From Ketobacter sp. (GTDB lineage: Bacteria; Pseudomonadota; Gammaproteobacteria; Pseudomonadales; Ketobacteraceae), in the NCBI RefSeq assembly GCF_003671495.1, contig NZ_RCHN01000028.1:38885-102884 (forward strand): a stretch of 64,000 bases of DNA. Direction: 5' to 3'. The position numbers and the translations under genes were made by a program. The notes under the pieces are model-generated. The model saw only the letters and a list, made by a program, of their open reading frames with translations, made no database searches and had not been told where the DNA came from. Shown in pieces: positions 25,023 to 35,144 of this stretch. Within the stretch, counting starts at the first letter, position 1; every line of letters begins with the position of its first letter.

Positions 25023-26675
25023 ATGGCGTTAGATCTGATTCCCTATCACAAGAAGAGCGTGCTGATCATCGAGGATCTGGCAGAGATGCGCTCTTCCATG
25101 AAATCCATGCTGGCCAGCCTGGGCGTGCAGAAGATGGAGACCGTGAACAACGGTGAGGAAGCACTCACCAAGATGGCTTACAACCGCTACAACATCGTGT
25201 TCTCGGACTACGAGCTGGGGCGGGGCAAGGATGGCCAGCAGATCCTGGAAGAGGTGCGCCATTCCGGCCTGATTCCCGCCTCCACCGTGTACATCATGGT
25301 CACCGCCGCGCAGACCGTGGAGATGGTGATGGGTGCCCTGGAATTCGAACCCGACGGCTATATCACCAAGCCGGTGACCCTGGAGATCCTGCGCACCCGC
25401 TTGAACCGCATCATCCGTACCAAGGATGTGTATCAGGAGATCAACCGGGCCATCGACAAGAAGGACATCAACGGCGCCCTGGAAGCCTGCAACCGGCTGG
25501 CGGTGGAGAAGCCCAAGTTCGCCCTGCCGGCCTATCGCATCAAGGGCAAACTGCTGATCGGCGAGCAGCGCTACGAAGAGGCCAGGGACATTTACGACAC
25601 CGTGCTCGGCATCAAAAGAGTGGCCTGGGCGGTCCTGGGTATGGGTAAAGTGGAGTATTACCAGGGTAACTACGAAGCGGCCCAGACCCTGCTGGAAAGC
25701 CTGGCGAAAACCAAGTCCAAGTATGTGGAAGCTTTCGACTGGTTGTCCAAGGTGTTGGAGGCCCAGGGCAAGTTCAAGGCGGCACAGACGGTGTTGCAGC
25801 AGGCGGTGGAGGAATCCCCCAAAGCGGTGGTGCGGCAGCAGGAGCTGGCCCGGCTGGCGGAGCTGAACGGCGACATGGAGACCATGTACAAAGCCTGCCG
25901 CAAGGCGTCCGGCCTGTCCCGCAACTCGGTGTTCCGCAACGCCGAGAACATGATTCGCTATGCCAAATCCCTGCAGGCCAAGATCAAACACGGCAGCATG
26001 CGGGACCAGAAAATCGCCACCAGCGAAGCCTTCAGCCTGATCGAAAACGCCAAGACCGAGTTTCACCTGAATCTATCGCAGATGGTGAAGTGCGGTCTGG
26101 TGGAAGCGCAAACCCTGTTCAACGCAGGCAAGCCGGAGGAGGGTCAAATGGCCTATCAGGCGGTGCGCGCCATGATTAAAGACGATTCCTCCCTGTCCCT
26201 GGACGATCAGTTGGACGTGCTGGTGGCCAAACTGCAGTTTGAGGACGAAGCCGATGCCAATGCCTACTGTCAGAGCATCTTGCAGAAGATCGGCGGCGAC
26301 CGGCGCCTGCAAACCAAGTATTACAATATCCTGGATTTCCACCTTTCCCGCACTCCGGAAGCCCGCCTGGCGCTGCTGAAAAAGCGCGGTGCCGAATTGC
26401 TGGGCATGAAGGATTTCGAGGAGGCCTGGGAGGTGCTGTACAAGTCCACGCGCCTGCCCTGCGCCGATGTGGATTGCCAGTTGGACGCGCTCAAGGCGGT
26501 GGTGAATCTGTACAAGCAGGGGGATCGTTCCCAGGAACATCTCAATCAGGCCAACGAATTGTTTGCGCTGCTGCAGAATATGGACAGCGGCGATCCCCGT
26601 TACCCCACCTTGGAAAAACTCCGTTTGCTATGGGCAGAACAATCCTCCGATGACTCACAAACCGCAACTGGCTGA
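25023..26675 (+). CDS. Response regulator with C-terminal TPR domain, 550 aa
   Basis: Residues 10-130 form a CheY-type receiver: acidic pair Glu17-Asp18, phospho-acceptor Asp62 (VFSDYELG), Thr94 and Lys116 (ITKPV). From about residue 140 to the end are tetratricopeptide-like helices (PAYRIKGKLLIGEQRYEEA, AVLGMGKVEYYQGNYEAA). There is no DNA-binding or enzymatic output domain, so the output is probably protein-protein contact. A histidine kinase gene overlaps its 3' end by 26 bp and is the likely partner. Confidence 0.88.
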   Translation: MALDLIPYHKKSVLIIEDLAEMRSSMKSMLASLGVQKMETVNNGEEALTKMAYNRYNIVFSDYELGRGKDGQQILEEVRHSGLIPASTVYIMVTAAQTVEMVMGALEFEPDGYITKPVTLEILRTRLNRIIRTKDVYQEINRAIDKKDINGALEACNRLAVEKPKFALPAYRIKGKLLIGEQRYEEARDIYDTVLGIKRVAWAVLGMGKVEYYQGNYEAAQTLLESLAKTKSKYVEAFDWLSKVLEAQGKFKAAQTVLQQAVEESPKAVVRQQELARLAELNGDMETMYKACRKASGLSRNSVFRNAENMIRYAKSLQAKIKHGSMRDQKIATSEAFSLIENAKTEFHLNLSQMVKCGLVEAQTLFNAGKPEEGQMAYQAVRAMIKDDSSLSLDDQLDVLVAKLQFEDEADANAYCQSILQKIGGDRRLQTKYYNILDFHLSRTPEARLALLKKRGAELLGMKDFEEAWEVLYKSTRLPCADVDCQLDALKAVVNLYKQGDRSQEHLNQANELFALLQNMDSGDPRYPTLEKLRLLWAEQSSDDSQTATG

Positions 26676-27336
26676 CCAGCTTCTCGCTGCCTCGATCCAC
26701 GAAATCAAAAACCGCTTCGGGCTGATGTTTTCACAACTGGATCAATTACTGGCAGCCTTACCGCTGGATGACGCCACCACCCACAACGCCGAGCAGATCA
26801 AAAGCGAAGCCGAATTCATCGGTGCCGAACTGGTGCGGGTGCTGGCCAGCTACAAAACCCTGGAAGGCGACAACATCATCAACTCCGACCAGCAGTTCGT
26901 GGTGGATTTTCTGGAAGAGAAGGTGGCCCGCCACGCCAACACCGTACGGGCCCATGGCCTGGCACTGGAATTCGACTGCGACGAGGATCTGGACGGCTTC
27001 TTTGATGCCGGGGTCATCAATATCGTGCTCGATACCGCCATCTACAACGCGGTGAAAGAGGGTGCCAAAACCATCCTGCTGAGTGCGGAGATCGTCGAGG
27101 GGTTTTATCTGTGCATCCAGATTCACGACGACGGTCCGGGGTTCCCCGCCACCATGCTGGAGGCGGATCCGGCACAGGGAGCCGTGAAAGCCGATGGCCA
27201 GTCCACCGGCCTGGGTCTGTATTTCGCCCGGCGCCTGGTGAGCCAGCACCGGGAAGGTGACAAGGTGGGCCGCCTGGAACTGGGCCCCAGCGATCGGCTT
27301 TCCGGGGCCTGCGTGAGTGTGTTTTTGCCGCAGTAG
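26650..27336 (+). CDS. Soluble histidine kinase, 228 aa
   Basis: A small kinase without input or membrane domains. The phospho-acceptor region is ASIHEIKNRFG with His17. The ATPase motifs are DTAIYNAVKEGA (N box), IHDDGPGFP (G1) and STGLGLYFARRL (G2). The start at 26650 is chosen because the kinase similarity begins there; the frame extends into the preceding gene. Overlap with the receiver-TPR gene implies that the two form one two-component pair. The signal must reach it through another protein, possibly the TPR domain. Confidence 0.85.
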   Translation: MTHKPQLADQLLAASIHEIKNRFGLMFSQLDQLLAALPLDDATTHNAEQIKSEAEFIGAELVRVLASYKTLEGDNIINSDQQFVVDFLEEKVARHANTVRAHGLALEFDCDEDLDGFFDAGVINIVLDTAIYNAVKEGAKTILLSAEIVEGFYLCIQIHDDGPGFPATMLEADPAQGAVKADGQSTGLGLYFARRLVSQHREGDKVGRLELGPSDRLSGACVSVFLPQ

Positions 27337-27344
27337 GGCGGCCC

Positions 27345-28115
27345 TTACCAAGAGATGTCGGACAGGCCGCTGCCACCACCGCCGTTGGCAAAGGTAAGGG
27401 GGGCATTATTGGTGACCGGTGCACCCAAGGTCGACAACCCACTGTTAAACACCGGCTGCCCGGGGCTGGCCATCGGAGGCGCGAAGCTTCCCGCGCTGGT
27501 CATGCCCATTCCCAGGCCCAACCCCATCGGTGCCATCGCCGCCGGCGCTGCGGCACCCAAGCCCGCCGCGGTGCGAATGGCGTTCACCTGGGGCTGCGTT
27601 TCCACACCAAAATTCGTTCTCAAAAAGTTCAAGTCACACATCTGGTCGCGCGACAGGCTGCGCTTGCCATCGCCCCCATCGAAACACTTGAGCATGGCCC
27701 AGGCGGCCACAAAGGTGCCGGTGCGCCCTTGTCCGTATCCGCAGTGCACCAGCACCGCACCACCACCCTGCGTGACGTGCTGGATCATGTTGGCGGCGTT
27801 TTGCAGCTGGGCCGGCGTAGGGGGCTGGAAGTCCTCCACACGATAGTGGTGATGGGCGATGTTGGCTGCGGCCAGCTTGCGCGTGGACTCTTCGCTGATC
27901 CCCTCATGATTCGCACTGATGATGCAGCGAATGCCTTTCATTTTCAGAAACAGAATGTTGTGCATGCTGTATTCCTGAACCCGATCGGTGTTGTTGTAGT
28001 TCGGCTGGGAAGCGCGGGCCACGCGGCCATGGTGTACCCACTGGAAGTTTTTGAAGCCCATTTCAGTCTGGACGTTATCTTCGTAGCAATTTAATCCGAA
28101 CAGGGTGTTTGGCAT
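27345..28115 (-). CDS. Dual-specificity/tyrosine phosphatase-like protein with low-complexity tail
   Basis: Residues 1-190 carry the Cys-based phosphatase signature [10 protein letters not shown] (Cys125, Arg131) and an upstream general-acid loop VEDFQPPT (Asp95), as in DSP/PTP enzymes. From about residue 190 the sequence becomes a Gly/Ala/Pro/Met-rich tail ([25 protein letters not shown]) that looks disordered. The start at 28115 follows GAGG at good spacing; ten further codons are open upstream. It faces the kinase gene (8 bp between stops) and diverges from glyQ. Its target, protein or phospholipid, is unknown. Confidence 0.82.
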   Translation of the reverse strand: MPNTLFGLNCYEDNVQTEMGFKNFQWVHHGRVARASQPNYNNTDRVQEYSMHNILFLKMKGIRCIISANHEGISEESTRKLAAANIAHHHYRVEDFQPPTPAQLQNAANMIQHVTQGGGAVLVHCGYGQGRTGTFVAAWAMLKCFDGGDGKRSLSRDQMCDLNFLRTNFGVETQPQVNAIRTAAGLGAAAPAAMAPMGLGLGMGMTSAGSFAPPMASPGQPVFNSGLSTLGAPVTNNAPLTFANGGGGSGLSDISW

Positions 28116-28308
28116 GGTGAAATCCTCATTGTTGGGTTGCTTCACCTTTAATACGTCGCCCCATTGTAGAAAGTTGCACGGATATCCTTCTCATTTAATC
28201 AATCGGATTGACACACCAGCCCAAGCCATCCAAGTATCGAAGCCGCCACGGTTATCAGGCTATAATAGGCGCCTTTTGAATTTGAGCGCTTCACGATCAA
28301 GGTTTTCC

Positions 28309-29271
28309 ATGAGCGAACAGACGTCCGGCCAATCCAAGCCCCTGACTTTTCAGGAATTGATCCTCACCCTGCAGAACTTCTGGGCCTCCCGGGGCTGCGT
28401 GGTGATCCAGCCTTACGATATGGAAATGGGGGCGGGCACCTTTCACACCGCCACTTTCCTGCGGGCCATTGGCCCCGAGACCTGGAATGCGGCCTACGTG
28501 CAACCCAGCCGCCGCCCCACCGATGGCCGCTACGGGGAAAACCCCAACCGCCTGCAACACTACTACCAGTTCCAGGTGGTGCTGAAGCCCAGCCCCTCCA
28601 ATATTCAGGAGTTGTATCTGGAATCCCTGCGCCTGCTGGGCATCGACACCAACGCCCACGACGTACGCTTTGTGGAAGACAACTGGGAATCCCCAACCCT
28701 GGGTGCCTGGGGTCTGGGTTGGGAGGTGTGGCTGAACGGCATGGAAGTCACCCAGTTCACCTATTTCCAGCAGGTGGGCGGCGTGGAGTGCTATCCGGTG
28801 ACCGGTGAGATCACCTACGGCCTGGAGCGCCTGTGCATGTACCTGCAGGGCGTGGATTCGGTGTACGACCTGGTGTGGACCGACGGCCCCTTCGGCAAGG
28901 TCACTTACGGCGATGTGTTCCACCAGAACGAAGTGGAGATGTCCACCTACAACTTCGAGCACGCCAATGTGCCCAAGCTGTTCGAACTGTTCGATTACTA
29001 CGAAGCGGAATCCAATAAATTAATGGAGCAGGAATTACCGTTACCCGCCTATGAAATGGTGGTTAAAGCCTCCCACACCTTTAACCTGTTGGATGCCCGC
29101 CGCGCCATCTCGGTCACCGAGCGTCAGCGATTCATACTGCGGGTGCGCACCCTGGCCCGCAACATCGCCAAAAGCTACCTGAAAGCCCGCGCCAAGCTGG
29201 GCTTCCCCATGGCGGAGGCCACCCTGCGCGATGAAGTGCTGGCGAAACTGGCACAGGAGGACGCAGCATGA
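28309..29271 (+). CDS. glyQ: Glycine--tRNA ligase alpha subunit
   Basis: The class II synthetase alpha chain binds glycine and ATP and charges tRNA-Gly together with GlyS. The family start [20 protein letters not shown] and the motif [20 protein letters not shown] are clear. The ATG at 28309 gives 320 aa; the open frame begins 68 codons earlier, but that stretch covers the promoter region and has no similarity. It overlaps glyS by four bases. Confidence 0.97.
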   Translation: MSEQTSGQSKPLTFQELILTLQNFWASRGCVVIQPYDMEMGAGTFHTATFLRAIGPETWNAAYVQPSRRPTDGRYGENPNRLQHYYQFQVVLKPSPSNIQELYLESLRLLGIDTNAHDVRFVEDNWESPTLGAWGLGWEVWLNGMEVTQFTYFQQVGGVECYPVTGEITYGLERLCMYLQGVDSVYDLVWTDGPFGKVTYGDVFHQNEVEMSTYNFEHANVPKLFELFDYYEAESNKLMEQELPLPAYEMVVKASHTFNLLDARRAISVTERQRFILRVRTLARNIAKSYLKARAKLGFPMAEATLRDEVLAKLAQEDAA

Positions 29272-31310
29272 GCAACGCGGATTTCCTGGTGGAGTTGGGC
29301 ACCGAAGAACTGCCGCCAAAAGCCTTGAACACCTTATCCCAAAGCTTTCGTGACGGCATTGTCAAAGGCCTGGAGGCCGCCGGTTTACCCCACGGTGAAG
29401 TGCAAGCCTATGCCGCGCCACGCAGACTGGCGGTGCTGGTGAAAGCCCTGGCCAAACAGCAACCGGATCGCGTGCAGAATATTGATGGTCCTCCGGTTCA
29501 GGCGGCGTTCGATGCCGACGGCAATCCCACCAAAGCCGCCCTGGGCTTTGCCAGGAAAAATGGCGTGGAGGTGGCAGATCTGGATCGCAGCGGCCCCAAA
29601 CTGCGTTACGTGCAGGAAGTGAAAGGCAACCCTGCGCAGCAATTGGTGCCGGAGATCGTGGCACAGTCCCTGAATGATCTGCCGATTCCCAAACGCATGC
29701 GTTGGGGTGCGTCCCGCGTGGAATTCGTACGCCCCACCCAATGGCTGGTGATGCTGTTGGGTGACCAGGTGGTGGAGTGCAATATCCTGGCGCAAACAGC
29801 GGGTCACGAGTCCAGAGGCCATCGTTTTCATCATCCGGAAAGCGTGCGCATCAGTGCACCGGCCCATTATCTGGAAGACCTGCGCGCCGCCTGGGTCATT
29901 GCCGATTTTGCCGAGCGCCGCGAGATCATCAAAAGCAGAGTCCATGCGTTAGCCGCCCAGGAAAACGGCACGGCCATTGTGCCGGATGATTTGCTGGACG
30001 AAGTGACGGCGCTGGTGGAATGGCCGGTGCCCCTGGTGTGTTCCTTTGAAGAGCGTTTCCTAGAAGTGCCCCAGGAAGCCCTGATCTCCACCATGCAGGA
30101 CAACCAGAAGTATTTCTGCCTGCTGGACAACAGCGGCAAATTGCTGCCCCGTTTTATTACCGTCGCCAACCTGGACAGTACGCATCCCGAATTCATTGTG
30201 GAAGGCAACGAAAAGGTCGTGCGCCCGCGTTTGAATGACGCGGAATTCTTTTTCAAGCAGGACAAGAAAAACACGCTGGAATCCCATAATGAACGCTTAA
30301 AGAATGTGGTGTTCCAGAACGAACTGGGCAGCGTTTACGACAAGGCCGAACGGGTGTCCAAACTGGCGGGTTATATCGCCAGAACCCTGGGTGCTGACGT
30401 GGCCATGGCAGAGCGTGCCGGCCTGCTGTCAAAATGCGATTTGTCGACGGAAATGGTGGGCGAGTTCCCGGAACTGCAAGGCATCATGGGCACTTACTAC
30501 GCCCGTCACGATGGTGAAGCTGACGAAGTGGCACTGGCGTTGAACGAGCAGTACCAGCCCCGTTTTGCCGGCGATGAATTGCCGGGCACCACCACCGGTC
30601 AGGCGGTTGCCATCGCTGACAAAGTGGATACTCTGGTGGGGATTCTGGGCATCGGCAAACACCCCACCGGCGACAAGGACCCCTTCGCCTTACGTCGGGC
30701 TGCTTTGGGTGCATTGCGCATCATCGTCGGCAAGGAACTGGCCCTGGATTTGCTGCAACTGGGTGAGCAGGCCGCCGCCCTGTACGGCGACAAGCTCACC
30801 AACGACAACGCCGTCGCGGATTTTATGGCCTTCATGAACGGCCGCTACCAGACCTGGTTTGTGGAAGAGGGCATCAGCGTCGACATCGTTAAAGCGGTGC
30901 TGGCGGTGAACCCCACCCAACCGTTGGATTTTTACCAGCGGGCCAAAGCGGTTCAGGCCTTCAAGCAGTTACCCCAGGCGGAAGCCTTGGCCGCCGCCAA
31001 CAAGCGGGTGGGCAATATTCTTTCCAAGCGAGATCAAAGCGCGGCCCTGCCACCATTGAACGAATCCCTGTTGCAGGATGCCGAAGAACAAACCCTGGCC
31101 AGCGCCATTGCCCTGCATCAAAGTGACAGCAGCATGGATTACCCATCCCGCCTGGAAGCCCTGGCCGCCCTGCGGGAACCGGTGGACGCGTTCTTTGACA
31201 AGGTGATGGTAAACGTGGAGGACGAAGCGCTGCGCAACAACCGGTTGTCGCTGCTCAGTCAACTGCATCAGTTGTTTTTGGATATTGCCGATATCGCCGA
31301 GTTGCAATAA
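29268..31310 (+). CDS. glyS: Glycine--tRNA ligase beta subunit
   Basis: The tRNA-binding beta chain of tetrameric glycyl-tRNA synthetase. The N-terminus [16 protein letters not shown] is diagnostic, followed by HRFHHPE, the HD-like region and a C-terminal anticodon-binding domain ([13 protein letters not shown] segment near residue 580). It is 680 aa, as expected. The start overlaps glyQ (ATGA). plsC follows after a small hairpin; the gmhB gene seen between glyS and plsC in Pseudomonas is absent. Confidence 0.97.
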   Translation: MSNADFLVELGTEELPPKALNTLSQSFRDGIVKGLEAAGLPHGEVQAYAAPRRLAVLVKALAKQQPDRVQNIDGPPVQAAFDADGNPTKAALGFARKNGVEVADLDRSGPKLRYVQEVKGNPAQQLVPEIVAQSLNDLPIPKRMRWGASRVEFVRPTQWLVMLLGDQVVECNILAQTAGHESRGHRFHHPESVRISAPAHYLEDLRAAWVIADFAERREIIKSRVHALAAQENGTAIVPDDLLDEVTALVEWPVPLVCSFEERFLEVPQEALISTMQDNQKYFCLLDNSGKLLPRFITVANLDSTHPEFIVEGNEKVVRPRLNDAEFFFKQDKKNTLESHNERLKNVVFQNELGSVYDKAERVSKLAGYIARTLGADVAMAERAGLLSKCDLSTEMVGEFPELQGIMGTYYARHDGEADEVALALNEQYQPRFAGDELPGTTTGQAVAIADKVDTLVGILGIGKHPTGDKDPFALRRAALGALRIIVGKELALDLLQLGEQAAALYGDKLTNDNAVADFMAFMNGRYQTWFVEEGISVDIVKAVLAVNPTQPLDFYQRAKAVQAFKQLPQAEALAAANKRVGNILSKRDQSAALPPLNESLLQDAEEQTLASAIALHQSDSSMDYPSRLEALAALREPVDAFFDKVMVNVEDEALRNNRLSLLSQLHQLFLDIADIAELQ

Positions 31311-31327
31311 ACACATTCGCATTTTGC

Positions 31328-31349
31328 CGGGGGCCCTTTGCCCCCGTTT
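31328..31349 (+). terminator. GC-rich hairpin between glyS and plsC
   Basis: CGGGGGC (31328-31334) and GCCCCCG (31340-31346) pair around a 5-nt loop and are followed by TTT. It is compact and stable but has a short T-tract, so it may be a partial terminator that sets plsC below glyS. Confidence 0.5.
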
Positions 31350-31369
31350 GAGGGTTGCCTGGAATTTCC

Positions 31370-32089
31370 ATGAACGTCATACGCGGTCTGATCTTTAATC
31401 TGTTCTACAGCATGAGTGTGATTCTGATCAGTGTGCCTGTGGTATTGATCGGCCCCTTCATCGGCTTTCGCGGTCGCACCCGCTTTTTCGTGCTCTGGAC
31501 TCAAAGTATCCTGTGGTACCTGCGCATCATCTGCGGTATTCGGGTGCGGGTCATTGGGCGCGAGAACATTCCCCGCCAGCCCTTAGTGATTGTGTCCAAC
31601 CATCAAAGCACCTGGGAAACCTATGCCCTGTATCATCTGCTCTATCCGGTCTGTACGGTGCTGAAGAAAGAGCTCACCTACATTCCCATTTTCGGCTGGC
31701 TGCTGCGCTGGTCGCGCCCCATCGTCATCGATCGCAAGAAGAAAGCCACCGCCCTCAAAGAGATTCTGCGCCAGGGACAGAATCGCCTGAGTGACGGGCT
31801 GTCGGTGCTGATTTTTCCGGAAGGCACCCGGGTGCCCCCCAGTGAAACCCGCAGCCATATGCCGGGCGGGGCCATGTTGGCGGTGAAAAGCGGGGTGGCG
31901 GTGCTGCCGGTGGTACATAACGCCGGACAACATTGGCCTGCCCACAAACTGGCCAAGATTCCGGGTGAAATTGTGGTGAAAATTGGCGCACCGGTGCCTT
32001 CCGAAGGCAAGTCCGCCAAGCAGCTCAACGCCCAACTAGAGCAGTGGTTGAACGGCGAAAAGCAGATTTTGCTCAACAATGGATCATGA
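31370..32089 (+). CDS. plsC: 1-acyl-sn-glycerol-3-phosphate acyltransferase
   Basis: PlsC adds the second acyl chain in phospholipid synthesis at the inner membrane. Motif I is NHQSTWE (His78; the usual Asp is Glu83, as in the LptA/PlsC homologs next to glyS in pseudomonads), and motif III is FPEGTR near residue 145. Two hydrophobic segments stand at the N-terminus. The ATG at 31370 is preferred to a TTG five codons upstream. Synteny with glyQS supports the assignment. Confidence 0.92.
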   Translation: MNVIRGLIFNLFYSMSVILISVPVVLIGPFIGFRGRTRFFVLWTQSILWYLRIICGIRVRVIGRENIPRQPLVIVSNHQSTWETYALYHLLYPVCTVLKKELTYIPIFGWLLRWSRPIVIDRKKKATALKEILRQGQNRLSDGLSVLIFPEGTRVPPSETRSHMPGGAMLAVKSGVAVLPVVHNAGQHWPAHKLAKIPGEIVVKIGAPVPSEGKSAKQLNAQLEQWLNGEKQILLNNGS

Positions 32090-32132
32090 GTGTTCCCGAT
32101 TGTCACGGGGTCTGTTTCAATCAGTAACACGG

Positions 32133-32375
32133 TTATCCACAGACGGGAAAAATACTAAATTTAATTTATTTTTTTCCTCGAGTGTGAGCCATCACTTACA
32201 ACCGGCCCTTGACTAAAATCGAACTATACACATAAGTCATTGTTATTCAATGTTTTTTAATCAACTGATAAAGTACCTTAATCAGTTTGACCGGATAACA
32301 CCCGGACGCCCACAATCAGTGGACTGTCCGGTAAGCATGTCCTTATTCACATTTTTATCCACAGATTTATCCAGA
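32133..32375. other. Cluster of DnaA-box-like sequences beside an AT-rich tract, away from oriC
   Basis: TTATCCACA occurs at 32133-32141 and 32355-32363, with TTATTCACA at 32343-32351 and TTATCCAGA at 32367-32375. An A/T-only tract lies at about 32152-32175. The region fills the gap between plsC and the DUF1348 gene, about 20 kb from the dnaA-linked origin. Function as a DnaA titration or reactivation site, or a relic of an origin, is inference. Confidence 0.45.
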
Positions 32376-32825
32376 GTGTTCCCGTAATGTGCGCTGCTCC
32401 GGCAGGATCGGCAGATCGTTGATGCTGGCGATACGGCGCTGCATGAGCCCGTTTTCCGCAAACTCCCACATTTCGTTGCCATAGGAGCGGAACCAGTGGC
32501 CGTCGTGGTCGTGCCATTCATACTCAAAGGTCACCGCAATGCGGTTAGCGGTGAAGGCCCATAGCTGTTTGCGCAGCCGGTAATCCAGCTCCCGCTCCCA
32601 TTTGCGGGTGAGAAAGGCTTCTATCTGGTCCCGTCCCAGCAGAAACTCATCGCGGTTTCGCCATTGGGAATCGGGGGTATAGGCCAGGGCCACCCGCTTG
32701 GGATCGCGGCTGTTCCAGGCATCCTCCGCCGCCTGCACCTTGATGCGGGCAGTTTGTTCGGTAAAGGGTGGCAACGGGGGTCGGCCCGGCTCCGGATCTT
32801 GCTTGTGGTCAGTGGTGGTGCTCAT
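32367..32825 (-). CDS. DUF1348 / NTF2-like protein
   Basis: A 152-aa small alpha+beta cone-fold protein of the DUF1348 nuclear-transport-factor-2-like family. [27 protein letters not shown] and [19 protein letters not shown] are characteristic. Function is unknown; members are often found with redox or metal genes. Start at 32825 follows GGAGAACATC. It is the last gene of the minus-strand run that contains the bufferin operon, 68 bp after doxX, with the same style of ribosome-binding leader as the genes before it. Confidence 0.8.
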   Translation of the reverse strand: MSTTTDHKQDPEPGRPPLPPFTEQTARIKVQAAEDAWNSRDPKRVALAYTPDSQWRNRDEFLLGRDQIEAFLTRKWERELDYRLRKQLWAFTANRIAVTFEYEWHDHDGHWFRSYGNEMWEFAENGLMQRRIASINDLPILPEQRTLREHSG

Positions 32826-32893
32826 GATGTTCTCCTGTGATGGAAAGAGTTGGCCTGGTTCGGGATTGCAGGTTCGGCATTCCAGAATCGGGA

Positions 32894-33367
32894 TCAATGC
32901 GGTGTCGCCTTGGCAGGGCGGTGACGACTGCGCCCCAGCAGGGTGTCCATCGCCAACATTCCACCTCCGTAGACTGCGGTCTGCAGCAGCAGGATGCCCC
33001 AGATCACGTGCAGGTAAAGTGCGGCGGTGGCAATCTCCGGCAGGCTGATCACCGCCACCAGGTTCACCACAAACAGTGCCAGTGCCGACAAGCGGGAAAA
33101 CAACCCCAGCACCAGCAGAATGGGAAACAGCAATTCACCGGCGGTGCCGAGCCATGCGGCCAGTTCATAGGGCAGCAGGGGAACCTGGTATTCCTCCGCA
33201 AACAGGAACAGGGTGCTGTCCCAGTCCCGCAACTTGGTGAGGCCGGCACTAAAGAACACGTTGGCCAAATAGAGTCGGGCCGCCAACATCACCGGTGAAT
33301 GCAGTTTCGACAGACTGATGTCCGCCTTTTCAATAAGCGGTAGCGCCAGGTGGGTAAGGTGGTTCAT
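32894..33367 (-). CDS. DoxX-family membrane protein of the bufferin operon
   Basis: A 157-aa inner-membrane protein with four hydrophobic helices and the DoxX pattern [27 protein letters not shown]. DoxX proteins commonly close bufferin (DUF2282) operons; their biochemical role is not settled. AGGAGAAAATCC precedes the ATG at 33367. It lies 65 bp after bufC. Confidence 0.87.
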   Translation of the reverse strand: MNHLTHLALPLIEKADISLSKLHSPVMLAARLYLANVFFSAGLTKLRDWDSTLFLFAEEYQVPLLPYELAAWLGTAGELLFPILLVLGLFSRLSALALFVVNLVAVISLPEIATAALYLHVIWGILLLQTAVYGGGMLAMDTLLGRSRHRPAKATPH

Positions 33368-33432
33368 GGATTTTCTCCTGATAGATAGCAGTGGGTTGGG
33401 TAATCGGGTTTAAACCGGTTTTTTGGTGGCGG

Positions 33433-34212
33433 TTAACGCAGGTGCGTAATCCATTGATGCTGTACCGCCCGGGAAAACCAGTGCACAAAATTAAAATCGG
33501 GGTGACGCTCCAGCAATTCGGCCAGATCGAGGCCGCGCAGCAGATCGTCAAACCATTGGAATTCTTCGCCGGAAAGCCGCTGCAGGTGAGCACGGCTACG
33601 GCGCTGATCAATCAACAGGAAGCAGTCGTCATCCTGTTCGGCAATGGCCCGGGACAGCGCACCGAGATCCAGGCTGTGGTGGTCCTGGCCATGCTGTGCA
33701 GACACCGGGCGATGAGCACGCCAGATCGCATCGATTGGGAACGGGCTGCGCAGTAGCACAATGGCCGGTGACAGCTGCAGGCGAATGTCTTCCGGAGCAC
33801 ATTCCTGCAGCCGGTTCAGGCTGCCGGGGTCAAGGGGCAGGGGTGCCCACCGGCTCACCTGATGCCAGGACCATTCCAATCGGGCTACGTCCGGCAGAAA
33901 GTCCATCTGTGCCAGCTCCGGTGCTGAATCCACCAGCGGAATCAGGCCTTCACCCCATTCCGCCCAGTCCCCAGCGCTGGGTGGGGACTGACGCAGAAGC
34001 GTGCGGGCCAGTACCGCCATGGCCTCATTACCCAACAGCCGGGTCAGCACGGGATAAGTGGTGCTGAGCGCACGGGCCCCGTTGGTCCACAAGCTGTGGC
34101 GATACACCCGCAGGCCGGTGGTGCAGGGGCTGTCCTGATCAAACACACATTGGATCAGTTGTTGTTGCCGCTGCTGCAATGCCGCCCGTTCACGATCAGA
34201 GATCATCGCCAT
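33433..34212 (-). CDS. bufC: DUF2063 (BufC/HvfC) partner of the MNIO enzyme
   Basis: DUF2063 proteins act with DUF692 iron enzymes as substrate-presenting partners when bufferin-like peptides are modified. The N-terminal QQQLIQCVFDQD and GLRVYRHSLWTNGARALSTTYPVLTRLLG are the family core; the C-terminal half (about 160-259) is a more variable second domain. The start region overlaps bufB by 17 bp; Met1 (34212) or Met3 could be used. Confidence 0.85.
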   Translation of the reverse strand: MAMISDRERAALQQRQQQLIQCVFDQDSPCTTGLRVYRHSLWTNGARALSTTYPVLTRLLGNEAMAVLARTLLRQSPPSAGDWAEWGEGLIPLVDSAPELAQMDFLPDVARLEWSWHQVSRWAPLPLDPGSLNRLQECAPEDIRLQLSPAIVLLRSPFPIDAIWRAHRPVSAQHGQDHHSLDLGALSRAIAEQDDDCFLLIDQRRSRAHLQRLSGEEFQWFDDLLRGLDLAELLERHPDFNFVHWFSRAVQHQWITHLR

Positions 34213-35098
34213 TCACCTCGCCAGTAGCGGACTCTTTCAAACCAGAAGTGGACTCGTTCAAAATGGCACGGGCCTGTTCCGCCTGTTGCAACAACACCGA
34301 CCAGGATGGCAACTGGTTATCCCATTCCACCAGAGTGGGCACCGGGCCAAACCGGGTCAGGGCATAGCGATACAGATCCCAGCAGGTTTGCGAAACCGGT
34401 TGCGCGTGATCATCCACCTGGATGTCGGCATCGCCTACCGGGGTACTTCCCGCCAAGTGAAGTTCACCCACCGCCTGGGCAGGAATATCCCGCAGCCAGG
34501 CTTTGGCATACTGCAGGGGATCAGATCGCCCTTGATTGTGCGCATTCACCAGCAGGTTATTCAGATCCAGCAGCAGGCCACATTGGGTTTGCTCCACCAG
34601 GGACACCAGAAACGCGGTCTCACTGAGATCTGCCGGTTGCAGGGCAATGTACTGGGCAATGTTTTCCACCAGCAGGCGCCGCCCCAGATGCTGTTGAACC
34701 CGGTCCACGTTTTCCACCAACACCGCCAGGGCCTGTACTGAAAATTCCACCGGTAACAGATCACCGGCATGCACCGGGCGCTGTTCAAAATGACTCCTGG
34801 CCAGGGCCGCGTGATCCGATACCAACAGGGGATCACTGCGGTCCACCAGATGCTGCAGGCGTTGCAGGTGCTGATCGTCCACCCCGACGGCGGAACCCAG
34901 GCCCAGTCCGGTGGCGTGCAGACTTAATCGGTAACGGTTGCCAATCTCCTCCAGCAAGGTGCAGGTCAGCCCGCCCGCTGCAAAAAAGTTCTCGGCGTGC
35001 ACTTCCACAAAATCTATGGACGACGCCCCATCCAACGCCATCTCATAATGGGGATGACGCAATCCCACACCCACCATCGACGCATTGAAATGAGACAT
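34196..35098 (-). CDS. bufB: DUF692 multinuclear non-heme iron oxygenase (BufB, MNIO)
   Basis: MNIO enzymes use two or three iron ions to modify cysteines of small precursor peptides. Family metal-ligand motifs are visible in order: GVGLRHPHYE, FVEVHAENF, LSLHATGLGLG, VSDHAALAR, LVENIAQY, LLLDLNNLLVNAHNQG, GELHLAG and LVEWDNQLP. It is 300 aa, a normal TIM-barrel length. The start at 35098 follows GAGGAG; the longer frame adds seven residues. It sits 46 bp after bufA, its likely substrate gene. Confidence 0.92.
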   Translation of the reverse strand: MSHFNASMVGVGLRHPHYEMALDGASSIDFVEVHAENFFAAGGLTCTLLEEIGNRYRLSLHATGLGLGSAVGVDDQHLQRLQHLVDRSDPLLVSDHAALARSHFEQRPVHAGDLLPVEFSVQALAVLVENVDRVQQHLGRRLLVENIAQYIALQPADLSETAFLVSLVEQTQCGLLLDLNNLLVNAHNQGRSDPLQYAKAWLRDIPAQAVGELHLAGSTPVGDADIQVDDHAQPVSQTCWDLYRYALTRFGPVPTLVEWDNQLPSWSVLLQQAEQARAILNESTSGLKESATGEVNGDDL

Positions 35099-35144
35099 CG
35101 TTCTACTCCTCTTAAGCATTAATTTACGTTGCGCGCCGCGACCA

